The position numbers and the translations under genes were made by a program. The notes beneath the pieces were generated by a model. The model made no database searches, was not told the origin of the DNA, and was given only the letters and a program-made list of their open reading frames with translations. From Giardia muris (taxonomy: Eukaryota; Fornicata; Diplomonadida; Hexamitidae): DNA of 64,000 nucleotides. This document shows, piece by piece, positions 1-8,467 of this stretch. Each line of letters starts with the position of its first letter. The first letter of the stretch is position 1. The DNA lies in contig CM016925.1 in the NCBI GenBank assembly GCA_006247105.1, positions 1,302,001 to 1,366,000 of the forward strand, in the 5' to 3' direction.

Positions 1-2
1 CG

Positions 3-320
3 CCCGAGCCTTTAGTAACCATACCAGCCCCTATGGATGAGCAACGATCATCTCCAAGTCGATTAGCACACAACATGATGAGAAGTGCGTATACCGATCC
101 TCGCCTATCCCAGGATGTCCAGGATACTATCGTGCCTCCCATCGAAAACGGACATATAGAACGCGCATTGCCCATCAAGAGCGTGGTTGGTGCAATGCGT
201 AGGGCTCGGAAACGGCTCGAGCAGATTGCTACTGACCAGAATCAGGGTTTCACACAGGGATATGCCCAGACGCGCCTCTCGATCATGGACTCAGAGCTAT
301 CCACACTGGGCGCATTCTGA
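3..320 (+). CDS. C-terminal end of an unknown protein (partial)
   Basis: The frame is open to the left edge of the window, so the ATG at 33 is probably internal and only the last 105 or so residues are visible. They are polar and basic (RAARRARKRLEQ-type stretches around 187-240) without a family signature I recognise. A poly(A)-type motif AGTGAAT follows the TGA stop immediately at 321-327, which supports a real gene end. The next gene starts only 21 bases later on the same strand. Function unknown. Confidence 0.6.
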   Translation, partial: PEPLVTIPAPMDEQRSSPSRLAHNMMRSAYTDPRLSQDVQDTIVPPIENGHIERALPIKSVVGAMRRARKRLEQIATDQNQGFTQGYAQTRLSIMDSELSTLGAF

Positions 321-327
321 AGTGAAT
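321..327 (+). promoter_or_regulatory. Poly(A) signal AGTGAAT
   Basis: Exact match to the Giardia polyadenylation consensus AGTRAAY, directly after the TGA stop (318-320) of the partial left-edge gene and 14 bases before the next ATG. The match is seen in sequence; its use as a signal is inferred from the genus. Confidence 0.55.
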
Positions 328-341
328 GACAAATCAAGAAA

Positions 342-1913
342 ATGCTTTCATCCGATCTGGCTGCATCTTATACTGTCGAAACCCAGGGCCTCGACACGGG
401 TATCACCTCCAATCTCGGACTTCTCTCAAAGGGGAAACACTGTACTGGCCTTCTAATCCACACACAAACGATTCCACCTTCTATCCTTGAGACTATTGAG
501 GCGCGAGCAAGAATCTGGCAGGGTAAGGACGCAAAGGGTCTTTTGGAGGTGACGGATATTCTGTGGTCGGCTGATCGTACTCAACTCCTCATCGTTCAAG
601 ACACTCGCGATTATGTTTCCCTCGCCGCATATTGCGATGGACGTCCCAATCCAGATGCCCCCATTGATGAAAGTATGATATGGGACATTGCGGCTGGGGT
701 GATCGAAGCTCTTGGCTATCTAAGACTATCCAGAGATGAACTTCAGCTTCATCTTGCGCTATCAATGGATACGATTTTCATTTCTCTCGACGCGGATGTA
801 GGGTCTGGTACGGGGACACGTCGACTTCCCGTCCGCTTGGCATTGGGTTGTCTTGATCCTGTTCTTCATCCCGTCATGCATGAGTCTGTTGATGCACAGC
901 GGTATACGGCTCCCGAGCTCTTTACCTCATTTCAGCAACTCGATACAGCAGATCTCTTCTCCCTTGGCGTTGTCCTCTATGAGTTAGCAATGTGCCACAA
1001 AGCCTTTCTCGCCCTCACTTCGAGCACCCTTCAAGATACGATGAAAGGGCGCGCCTACAAACCTATCACGGGTTACACGACGGCGCTTACCGAGTTCATT
1101 TCGGATCTTATGGAACCTGACTCATATAAGCGCATCGGGTTGACAGATGCATTCCTACATCCGACGGTCTCAAACCTGGTGACATTTAACTGTGCCCCCT
1201 TGGAGGATGTGGTGCTTTCGCATCAATTCGTCAGCGGAGTCACCTCACCCAAGCCCTTCTCGCTCACAGGTGGTGAGCCGGATGCTGAACCTTTTTCGAA
1301 AAGCATTCGACGTCCCTCAGAGTACGAGCCTCCTGCCAATACTCATGACATCGGAGCGACGAAGCTAATTATCGAGGCTCGTAAGGGCGATATCGTCGGT
1401 GTTCGTCAAAACTTGAACCAAGCGAAATCTTTCAGCAGGATGGGGATGACAGCATTGATGTACGCGGCACGGAAAGGGCACGCGGAGGTCGTAGAGGAGC
1501 TCATACCATATGAGGCCGGTCTTCGATGCCTTGATGAGGCGTTTGAGGGCTACACGGCGCTTATGTTTGCCGCCTTGCATAACCAAGTGGAGTGCGTTAA
1601 GCTCCTTATCGGGCCCGAGGCCGGGTTAGCGAACCAGAGTGGACGCACCGCCTTTATGATAGCAGCCATCTATGGGCACTTCCCAGTGATGGAGCTCCTC
1701 GTTCATGAGGAGGCGCGAAAGCAGGACAATTATGGCTGGTCTGCGTTAATGTGCGCCACCATCATAGATTCCGACTCCGTTGTTGAGTATCTCGTACCTC
1801 GCGAGAATAACATCTTCACTCGATGCAACGAGAACGCACTTTCGATAGCTCGGCGCCTCCATCCCGAGAGCGACATCGTCCGCAAGCTCGAGATGTACGA
1901 GCAGGCCGTATGA
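342..1913 (+). CDS. NEK-like pseudokinase with ankyrin repeats
   Basis: 523 residues. Residues about 1-285 follow a protein kinase fold, with APE retained at 190-192 and the subdomain IX block DLFSLGVVLYEL at 204-215. The catalytic machinery is gone: the HRDLKPxN position reads HLALSMDT (137-144), so the catalytic Asp, Lys and Asn are all replaced, and there is no DFG. No glycine-rich loop is visible. Residues about 338-523 are ankyrin repeats of the Giardia type (GMTALMYAARKGH, GYTALMFAALHNQ). In Giardia most of the expanded NEK family is predicted to be inactive and probably acts as scaffold, often on the cytoskeleton. The start ATG is in the context AAGAAAATG. The gene lies tail to tail with another NEK/ankyrin gene, 12 bp away. 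Confidence 0.85.
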   Translation: MLSSDLAASYTVETQGLDTGITSNLGLLSKGKHCTGLLIHTQTIPPSILETIEARARIWQGKDAKGLLEVTDILWSADRTQLLIVQDTRDYVSLAAYCDGRPNPDAPIDESMIWDIAAGVIEALGYLRLSRDELQLHLALSMDTIFISLDADVGSGTGTRRLPVRLALGCLDPVLHPVMHESVDAQRYTAPELFTSFQQLDTADLFSLGVVLYELAMCHKAFLALTSSTLQDTMKGRAYKPITGYTTALTEFISDLMEPDSYKRIGLTDAFLHPTVSNLVTFNCAPLEDVVLSHQFVSGVTSPKPFSLTGGEPDAEPFSKSIRRPSEYEPPANTHDIGATKLIIEARKGDIVGVRQNLNQAKSFSRMGMTALMYAARKGHAEVVEELIPYEAGLRCLDEAFEGYTALMFAALHNQVECVKLLIGPEAGLANQSGRTAFMIAAIYGHFPVMELLVHEEARKQDNYGWSALMCATIIDSDSVVEYLVPRENNIFTRCNENALSIARRLHPESDIVRKLEMYEQAV

Positions 1914-1919
1914 GTAAAC
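1913..1919 (+). promoter_or_regulatory. Poly(A) signal AGTAAAC overlapping the stop codon
   Basis: AGTAAAC matches AGTRAAY exactly and begins on the last base of the TGA stop (1911-1913) of the upstream pseudokinase gene. It lies within the 12-bp gap to the convergent neighbour, so the two transcripts must overlap at their 3' ends if cleavage follows downstream. Confidence 0.6.
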
Positions 1920-1925
1920 TAGACT

Positions 1926-4310
1926 TCACTTGGCATAGGTCTTCAAAAGGCTACGGATCTCACCACTCTTCGCGACACTCTTGATGAGCTTAGTGTATTG
2001 AGAAGCCTCTCTAGGGCCAAGGGCGCGGAAGGCGTCCTTCGAACCAGCCTGGGCTGCATAGACAATTGCTCCCCATCCATTCGATGCGGAAATCCCACCC
2101 TCGCGGTCGACCAGGAGATCGATGCAGGCGACGTGATTGCGCTTCGCCGCAAGCATCATGGCGGTGCCTCCGGTCTTCGTCTGCTTTGCAACCTCCGCGT
2201 TGAGTAAGACTTTGATGCAGTCAGCATGGCCCATATATGCGGCCACCATAAGTGCTGTATAGCCCTCGGTATCGCAGATTCCGGATTCGACAGGAGCGAG
2301 CTGGGCGCAAGCGTCGGTATTTCCGTGGGACGCGGCGATCATTAGCGCCGTCGCCTCATGAAGGACTAAATCATCAACCTTGAAAAGGGGCGTAGTCATC
2401 TTCGCCTCTCGCCCGAGGACGAGAGGGATGATTGAGACCGAGTTGAACTCGGCCGCCTTCATGAGGGCGGTGCGGCCCTCTACGTTACGCTCGCCAATCT
2501 CCTTCTCGACGACTAAGCGAGCAATGTCAACAGAATTCTTTTGCGCGGCGATAATGAGTGCAGTACGCTTGTAAGTGTCACGCTGCCCAGCCTCTTTCTC
2601 GATGAGCATCTTGGCGATCTCCGTTCGCCCATACCAGGCCGCATACATCAATGCCGTCATCCCGGTTTCATCTGTTGCCCCGACTTCGTCAAGTAAGAGC
2701 TGTGCAGCCTCCGTACACCCATTGATAGTCGCCCAGGAGAGCGCCGTAAAGCCAACCCCCCAGTAACCGCTCTTCATCCTCTGTCCAATCTCCTTCGACC
2801 TTATGATCTTAATGACGGAGATAGACTCGCGCTGGGCCGCGATCATAAGCGCCGTTCGGCCCTCAAGATCGACATTCCCTGCCTCGCTGATTAAAAGGCT
2901 AGCTGCATCAGTACGGTTCCACCAGGCCGCGTACATGAGGGGAGTAATACCCCTATCGGAGGTCATTCCTCCCTCCTTCTCAAGAAGCTCATTGACAGCC
3001 CCCACATGCCCACCAATGACCGCCCAGCTGAGGGCGTTGAAGCCGTAATCCCACTTCGCAGTCGCCATCTTTGTCTGCACCTCCTTCTGCATAAGAAGAG
3101 CCATGCAGTCGATGTGGCCTCCGAAGGCAGCCGCCATCAATGCCGTGAGTCCCGCGCGGTTCTTACGCCCAGCTTGCCTCAAGTGCTTCTTGACCGCTGT
3201 GGCATCTCCGTTCATCGCTGCCGTGATCAGATCCGTATTACCTTCGCGTGGAAGGATAGGAAGCTCATGTGTAGGCCCAAGATGCGATATTTCAACGGGT
3301 GGCTCAGGGTCTTTGTGCTCATCGTTCTCAAGGGCTTTGCGAATATCCGATATTGGGTCGTTTTTATCATGGGTAGGAGGGGATATAGTAGAGATCTCAT
3401 ACATTGGCAAGGAGGCGGTGAGGAAGTGCATAAAATTCTCCGTCCCTCGTAGGACGTTCGGGTGTGCAAGGAGCTGGGAAGCTGTGGGGCGTTTCGCAGG
3501 ATCAAGCTGAAGCATCATACTAATAACCTCGCAGAGCTCTTTGCTATAGCCCGTGATCGGCTGATAATTGCAGCGGCGGATTCGCATTATAACGTCATCC
3601 CGTTCGGCGGCGCCGAAGGGAGAATACATGGTCGCAATGGTGTAGACTACGGCACCCAGGGACCAGATATCCGAGGCCGGAATCGGATCCTGCCCATCGA
3701 GCGTCTCCGGTGCCTTGTACTGGAGCGATTGGTGAGTAACCTTATCTGAGAAGAGGCGAGCGACGGTCTTCGTCGTATAGAGGTCGCCCAACTTGATCGC
3801 TCCATCCTCGTCAATGAGGATGTTAGAGGGCTTGATGTTTCCATGGACGAGGGTATCGAGGGACTTGCGAGTGCCATCACTCAACGTAACAACCTTGATG
3901 TCCTCATGAAGGTATTTGAGGGCGATGAGCGCCTGCTGGAGAATGCTCCAGATGCGCTCCTCGGGGGCGTAGCGGTTCTCACAGATGTTTTTCGTGACCA
4001 TCAGCTGCGCATCCGAGACGCAGAGCTCTTCAACGATGTAATACTGCTTCTTGCGCCCATCCTGCTCGACATCGAACACGCGCAGGAGGTGAGGGTTATC
4101 AAGCTGGGAAACGATAGAAATGTCGTTTCTGACGGCCTCATGGTCTACGTTGCGCGCCCCAAGGTAGCTAATACGCTTGACAATAACGAGCTTGTTGCTA
4201 TGCTGGTCGGTAGCGCGGTAGACCGTCGCGACCACACCAGTTGCGATACGCTTCTGGAGGATGTAGCGGTCGGGAAGGACGGTTCCAACCATCGATGTTG
4301 TAAGCTCCAT
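1926..4310 (-). CDS. NEK-like kinase (probably inactive) with ankyrin repeats
   Basis: 794 residues. Kinase domain about 15-290: VAIK lysine is K45 (LVIVKRIS), the glycine loop is reduced to one glycine (IATGVVATV), and HRD has become HGN at 156-158 while KPSN (160-163) remains. DFG reads DLY (176-178), keeping the metal-binding Asp. APE is at 200-202 and SDIWSLGAVVY follows. Loss of the catalytic Asp suggests a pseudokinase, but one that could still bind nucleotide. Residues about 378-790 are a long run of ankyrin repeats with the TALMxAA signature. The ATG follows a run of eight A in the context CCCAAAAAAAATGG. The gene is convergent with a second, more degenerate NEK/ankyrin gene and divergent from a THUMP protein across a 77-bp gap. 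Confidence 0.88.
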   Translation of the reverse strand: MELTTSMVGTVLPDRYILQKRIATGVVATVYRATDQHSNKLVIVKRISYLGARNVDHEAVRNDISIVSQLDNPHLLRVFDVEQDGRKKQYYIVEELCVSDAQLMVTKNICENRYAPEERIWSILQQALIALKYLHEDIKVVTLSDGTRKSLDTLVHGNIKPSNILIDEDGAIKLGDLYTTKTVARLFSDKVTHQSLQYKAPETLDGQDPIPASDIWSLGAVVYTIATMYSPFGAAERDDVIMRIRRCNYQPITGYSKELCEVISMMLQLDPAKRPTASQLLAHPNVLRGTENFMHFLTASLPMYEISTISPPTHDKNDPISDIRKALENDEHKDPEPPVEISHLGPTHELPILPREGNTDLITAAMNGDATAVKKHLRQAGRKNRAGLTALMAAAFGGHIDCMALLMQKEVQTKMATAKWDYGFNALSWAVIGGHVGAVNELLEKEGGMTSDRGITPLMYAAWWNRTDAASLLISEAGNVDLEGRTALMIAAQRESISVIKIIRSKEIGQRMKSGYWGVGFTALSWATINGCTEAAQLLLDEVGATDETGMTALMYAAWYGRTEIAKMLIEKEAGQRDTYKRTALIIAAQKNSVDIARLVVEKEIGERNVEGRTALMKAAEFNSVSIIPLVLGREAKMTTPLFKVDDLVLHEATALMIAASHGNTDACAQLAPVESGICDTEGYTALMVAAYMGHADCIKVLLNAEVAKQTKTGGTAMMLAAKRNHVACIDLLVDREGGISASNGWGAIVYAAQAGSKDAFRALGPREASQYTKLIKSVAKSGEIRSLLKTYAK

Positions 4311-4387
4311 TTTTTTTGGGGAGTTCTCTTCTTGACTAAGACTGAAAGTTAGTCAAAAGACAAGAGACGCTTGCTGTTGAAAAGAAA
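4311..4387. promoter_or_regulatory. 77-bp divergent promoter with inverted repeat
   Basis: The gap separates the starts of the NEK/ankyrin gene (minus strand) and the THUMP gene (plus strand), so it must hold both promoters. A-rich tracts flank both ATGs, as expected for Giardia initiator-type promoters. It contains a perfect 8-bp inverted repeat, TTGACTAA at 4332-4339 and TTAGTCAA at 4349-4356, with a 9-base spacer. Function of the repeat is unknown. Confidence 0.55.
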
Positions 4388-5134
4388 ATGGGGAAGCCAG
4401 TATACAAGTACCGCTCGTCCAATGCCGAGTCAATTCCTGCGAGCGCGATCGGTATCCTTGCTACATCATCATCTACAGACGACCGACTAATCGCTCGGGA
4501 ACTACGTACCGTCATACTGGGCTATGTCCCCGCATTCTCACAGTCCACAGAGGCTATTTCTGACGTCGCTGGAGAAGTAGCATTTCTGAAATCACGAGCC
4601 AGTCTCGTTTCCATTGAGACTGGGGTACGAGGAATAGGAATGATGAGCTGGAGTGGTGGTCCAAATCCTTTGGAGGTGCACCAAGCACTCCTAACGGCTG
4701 CACGTGCCGGGAAGGCGTTCTTCCATCTGTCTCGCATCTATCCTGTTCTGTGCATTGTCCCAGCTAGGCCGAAAGCTATAGCAGTGGCACTTTCTGAAGC
4801 CCTGAACTCCCACCTTTCCAAGATGGAGGTTACGAGTGAAAAGCTCTATCTCCAGCTTGACATCAAAGTGCGGAACAATAGTGGGCTAACAGGATCTGAC
4901 ATCCTGAAAGAGACGTCTCCAGCCATTTTGAAGACACTGGACGACCGAAAGATCGAAGGCCATATCCTCGCTGCTGCCGGCGATCTCACCCTCCTCGTTC
5001 ATGTTTGTCGGAAAAGGGCGTTCTGTGGCATTGTGCCTCCAGATAGGGTATCCAACTTCTCTGTCACAACAGCTGCAAGCAAAGAAAATGCGGAACATCC
5101 GAGCACAACAACTGGCAGCAAGGACTCGTTCTAG
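4388..5134 (+). CDS. THUMP-domain protein, TAN1/THUMPD1-like
   Basis: 248 residues. The second half resembles the THUMP domain of TAN1/THUMPD1: an RIYPV block near 116-120, then KVRNNSG (160-166) with the following ILKETSPAI helix, and the closing strand HVCRKRAFCGIVPPDR (205-220). TAN1 is the tRNA-binding partner of the acetyltransferase Kre33/NAT10 and is needed for ac4C in tRNA Ser and Leu; that role is taken from the family. The N-terminal third matches only loosely, and the tail (about 230-248) is short and polar. The start has the context AAAGAAAATG, the same as the next gene. Its last 47 bases overlap the start of that gene in another frame. Family assignment is by eye. Confidence 0.65.
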   Translation: MGKPVYKYRSSNAESIPASAIGILATSSSTDDRLIARELRTVILGYVPAFSQSTEAISDVAGEVAFLKSRASLVSIETGVRGIGMMSWSGGPNPLEVHQALLTAARAGKAFFHLSRIYPVLCIVPARPKAIAVALSEALNSHLSKMEVTSEKLYLQLDIKVRNNSGLTGSDILKETSPAILKTLDDRKIEGHILAAAGDLTLLVHVCRKRAFCGIVPPDRVSNFSVTTAASKENAEHPSTTTGSKDSF

Positions 5135-7196
5135 GGATCAGAGTGCACGGAGACAAGAGCCACCACCCTCCGATGCGCCTCTCTACCAACACAGGTTCAG
5201 TGCTCTGGAGTCGCATTCTGGCTTGCAACGGAGCTCTTCCACGCGTCGGAGAGCCGTCCATTCAGAAACCAATCAGCCCTTTGAGTTGGATCCTGCAATA
5301 CTTGATACGCAACCATTGGTTCCATTGGATGGGTTTGCTTTCCCAGATGAGGAGGAGAAGCCGGTGGACCCACGGCTCTTTCAGAAGGTACTTGAGCAGC
5401 TTGTCACGAGTCGGAACGGGTTAGTCGATGCTCAACGGCAGATTGGAGAGTTGGATGCCCTTTGTAATATCAAAGATAAACACATTCTAGGGTTAAGGCA
5501 GAAATTACTGGATGTTGAGGCTGAAAGACAGAAGACCAAGGGGTTACTTGAGAAAGTGATGAAGGATGTTGGGAAGGAACAAGAACCACGACGTTCTATG
5601 CGGCCCGCTTCAAATACTGAAGGGACACGTGAGGCTAAGATTCAAACGAAGCTACAGAGTCAGTTTCTTGACATGGTACTAGACAAGGCAGATGTCCAAA
5701 TAGACTTCAACGTGGCAAGCTTTGTCCAGGAGGAGAATGAGGACTCGGATGAAACTCGAATAATGGTAACCCCTGCGGAGGCATTAGTAAGGCCCGAGAT
5801 GCCTAGCGTAGGAAACCTGATCGATATCACTGTGAGCCGCTACAAGACCCTCTCCCACGAGGTGATTAAGGAGAAGGATGCGCTAACCCTATGCAGGGTA
5901 TGCTCATATAATATTCTTCGGAGGCAGCTTGAAAAGGAGATGATAGAAGCCGATGACGAATTAGAACTTCATGATTCCAACGATGACATCAATGACAACA
6001 TGCTATTGAATAAGCTTTTCGACGATGAATTCGTTGAAGACGTTGATGAGGTACGAGGTACGATGATCTCACGTTTGACTGGGGACTTGATGTTAAGAAC
6101 CAGCATTATAGTCCCGAATTCCCATAGTATGCTTCGGGAGGGTATCTACAAGCTTTGTGCGGCACATCCAATGGGTCAGATCTCGTTCTCAAACCCTTAC
6201 ATAACAGAATCGTTCAAAGGAAACTACTGTGGAGTATTCGATGCTCCCCTTCCGAAGTCCTATAGGCTTTATGCCAGTGATGTTAAGAACCGAATGCTGA
6301 TGGAGATGTATACGCTGTTGATATTGCGTCAGCGCCTTCGGTTCAATGCCATGGTCAGTCAGAAAATCCCGAACGTTCTATTCGCACAAAGTGCCAAGGA
6401 CACGAACATTCGCCATGTTGAAGCGGCACGGGAGCACTACTTGAAGTATTTCCGTGATTTCCGTGAATACCGTGAGATTACTGAGGCCGACCTCCGTTAT
6501 GAACAGTCTAGAACACTAACAAATCGATATTATGAGAACTGTCATGACAAACCCGTCGATACTACGGATATTTGCGTAGGTCCCGGTTGTGGCTCCTCTG
6601 TCTTGACAGGCTCGATGTTAGACACCGCCATCAAGATGTCCTATGGTTCCAATCGCGATACCACTACGGGCTTGATGAGTTTAACACATGCCGATCAATC
6701 CCCGACCAGAAGTAGTCCACCCTCCGAACTTCCAGCTATTGATTCCCCTCTTGCTGGAAACTTCATCGACATTGGTCATCACCCTTTTAGTGGAGTACCC
6801 ATATCCTTACAACCGGAACCGCAACCTTTGAGACCTCAACTCCAAATGCAACAGAAGAACCAGAACAACATGTATCCACCGCAAGCCCCAACTTCACATC
6901 GGCCAGCCTCAATGACACCTAGAAGACAACCTTCAGCATCGGACCTAATATCTCAAAGTCGTGTTCCGCCAAAGCAATTACAACAGGTGCATGGTTCCAC
7001 AGGCGAAAAGACGCCTCGTGAAGAGCCACGGATGAATAGCGGTAAGCCCCCTTTGAAGCTCGACTTACCCCCATCAACGTTGCCCAATGTCAATCAAGTC
7101 GAACCTAAACGTGCGGCATCCCCGATTCAGGACAGTTCCATCTCAGATGGAACGTACCTAGACGGGATTAGTGATATTCTTTGTGGTGATGATTAA
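5088..7196 (+). CDS. Unknown protein with coiled coil and disordered tail
   Basis: 702 residues from the ATG at 5088 (context CAAAGAAAATG). An in-frame ATG at 5001 exists but would overlap the upstream gene by 134 bases and has no A-rich context. The N-terminus is basic and disordered, a heptad-like stretch lies at about 100-165 (VTSRNGLVDAQRQIGELDAL onward), an acidic segment follows near 290-320 and a globular-looking, tyrosine-rich middle near 340-510 (KYFRDFREYREI). The last 170 residues are rich in Pro, Gln and Ser. I recognise no family. It overlaps the THUMP gene by 47 bases and is followed by the next gene after 9 bases. Confidence 0.75.
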   Translation: MRNIRAQQLAARTRSRDQSARRQEPPPSDAPLYQHRFSALESHSGLQRSSSTRRRAVHSETNQPFELDPAILDTQPLVPLDGFAFPDEEEKPVDPRLFQKVLEQLVTSRNGLVDAQRQIGELDALCNIKDKHILGLRQKLLDVEAERQKTKGLLEKVMKDVGKEQEPRRSMRPASNTEGTREAKIQTKLQSQFLDMVLDKADVQIDFNVASFVQEENEDSDETRIMVTPAEALVRPEMPSVGNLIDITVSRYKTLSHEVIKEKDALTLCRVCSYNILRRQLEKEMIEADDELELHDSNDDINDNMLLNKLFDDEFVEDVDEVRGTMISRLTGDLMLRTSIIVPNSHSMLREGIYKLCAAHPMGQISFSNPYITESFKGNYCGVFDAPLPKSYRLYASDVKNRMLMEMYTLLILRQRLRFNAMVSQKIPNVLFAQSAKDTNIRHVEAAREHYLKYFRDFREYREITEADLRYEQSRTLTNRYYENCHDKPVDTTDICVGPGCGSSVLTGSMLDTAIKMSYGSNRDTTTGLMSLTHADQSPTRSSPPSELPAIDSPLAGNFIDIGHHPFSGVPISLQPEPQPLRPQLQMQQKNQNNMYPPQAPTSHRPASMTPRRQPSASDLISQSRVPPKQLQQVHGSTGEKTPREEPRMNSGKPPLKLDLPPSTLPNVNQVEPKRAASPIQDSSISDGTYLDGISDILCGDD

Positions 7197-7205
7197 CGAT
7201 GATAA

Positions 7206-8162
7206 ATGCATCTACGCTTTTCTCTTGTTGCTTCGAAAGCGAATCATCTACATCGACTTCTTCAAATGGCTCCTGATATGGGGTGGAATCTCTTCTGTAA
7301 GTACGAGGGCCTCCCCACGACCCATATTGAGTTCGTTTGTTTCGAGGAGAATGTATATGTCAGACTTGCGATTGCAAGTACCTTCTCGACCTTTGACTTC
7401 ATGTCGACAGGCCCCTTTGTGCTATACTTCATGGCGCGTGACCTCATACAGGTCTTTGAGCACCCCAACGTCCCATACTTTAACGGTTATCTTATGAAGC
7501 ATGCAAGTGGTTATATCTTACAAGTCCTTTGCGCGAAGGGTGACCTTCTACTTACTAATGATGCTAGCTCAAGTGTGATGACTCGTTACGAGGTCCCTGT
7601 AGCCTTCAAAAAGGGTCACTTGGAATCAATTGATGATCTACTTCTTAGACTTAGCCATCTCATTCGAAGATGTACAAGTAATACAGAGGTGAATGAGGAA
7701 CCCTCAGTATCAGAAGACTCTCTTGATGGAAAGCCAGTTCGTATTGTTGGACAGAAGGACTTTATAGTACCAACACAAAACCCTCTCTTCCTTCGTCTCT
7801 TTGGGCTTTTCACCTCGTTACCAGGAAGTGAGTCTCTTCAAATAACCGTGACCACTATCCCACAGACGGTTGAGGAAGGTGGGGGTGCACGTGTGACAAT
7901 TGAGTTATCTTGCTGGTTACTCTCAACATCTGTCTGTTATCGTGAGCCTGGAACACCAGATACAACTGACGTCACCACTGTTGTTTACAAGACGCGAGCA
8001 AGCCTCTTTGCAGAGCGTTTCAGTCGGATTTTCAACGTCGCGACAGCTTTCGACTATCGTTGGAGCCTTGGGATATCCGTAATGCGTTCCCTCGCGATCT
8101 GTTCTCTTTGCATGGAGGATACTGGGGAAGGGATCTATACCGCAATCGAGGCTGCATCATGA
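7206..8162 (+). CDS. Unknown protein, possibly a 9-1-1/PCNA-like clamp subunit
   Basis: 318 residues, predicted mainly beta. The opening (LRFSLVASKANHLHRLLQMA, then strands ending in HIEFVCF) and the repeat of this pattern in the second half (FLRLFGLFTSLPGSESLQITVTT) recall the two-domain sliding-clamp fold of HUS1, RAD1 and RAD9. The length also fits that family. There is no diagnostic motif, so this is a weak inference; an unrelated beta-rich Giardia protein is equally possible. The start ATG at 7206 (GATAAATG) lies 9 bases after the stop of the upstream gene. Confidence 0.7.
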   Translation: MHLRFSLVASKANHLHRLLQMAPDMGWNLFCKYEGLPTTHIEFVCFEENVYVRLAIASTFSTFDFMSTGPFVLYFMARDLIQVFEHPNVPYFNGYLMKHASGYILQVLCAKGDLLLTNDASSSVMTRYEVPVAFKKGHLESIDDLLLRLSHLIRRCTSNTEVNEEPSVSEDSLDGKPVRIVGQKDFIVPTQNPLFLRLFGLFTSLPGSESLQITVTTIPQTVEEGGGARVTIELSCWLLSTSVCYREPGTPDTTDVTTVVYKTRASLFAERFSRIFNVATAFDYRWSLGISVMRSLAICSLCMEDTGEGIYTAIEAAS

Positions 8163-8467
8163 TCCTAGTCTCAAGCTCTAACTACCTTATCACAGGATCG
8201 AGAAGAGGAAAGACTCGCATTATACCCATCTCTTATCCCCATGAGGATATGATTCTCTTTAAGTTTATCCTTCAAACACTTATTTGCTTGATCATTTGAA
8301 AGATATTAACTTTCTCAGCTCCATCCACATCCCACATATCTAAAAGCCTACGAAAGGAAGAGGTGAGCCCTATGACAATCATCATCCCACGCTTAGATCC
8401 ATCCCTTGCCCTCCTTATAAGATGTGTTCGGAGCTGTAATTAATTTGAAGCTACTTTGGGCTTCCAG
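8163..8467. other. Intergenic, about 305 bp, no gene seen
   Basis: One of the few longer gaps, upstream of the eEF1B-gamma gene. It holds T-rich and A-rich stretches, including AATTAATTTGAAG at about 8439-8451, which could serve as the AT-rich initiator of that gene. A 46-codon open frame from an ATG at 8159 is hydrophobic at its end and is not convincing. I see no tRNA or snoRNA structure. Confidence 0.5.

Noticed and set aside
5001..5087. N-terminal extension of the 702-residue protein from an ATG at 5001
   Set aside because: It lies wholly inside the THUMP gene, lacks the A-rich context found at 5088 and adds no recognisable domain.
8159..8299. 46-codon frame overlapping the end of the clamp-like gene
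   Set aside because: Short, hydrophobic at the end, starts with a 4-bp overlap and shows no family features.
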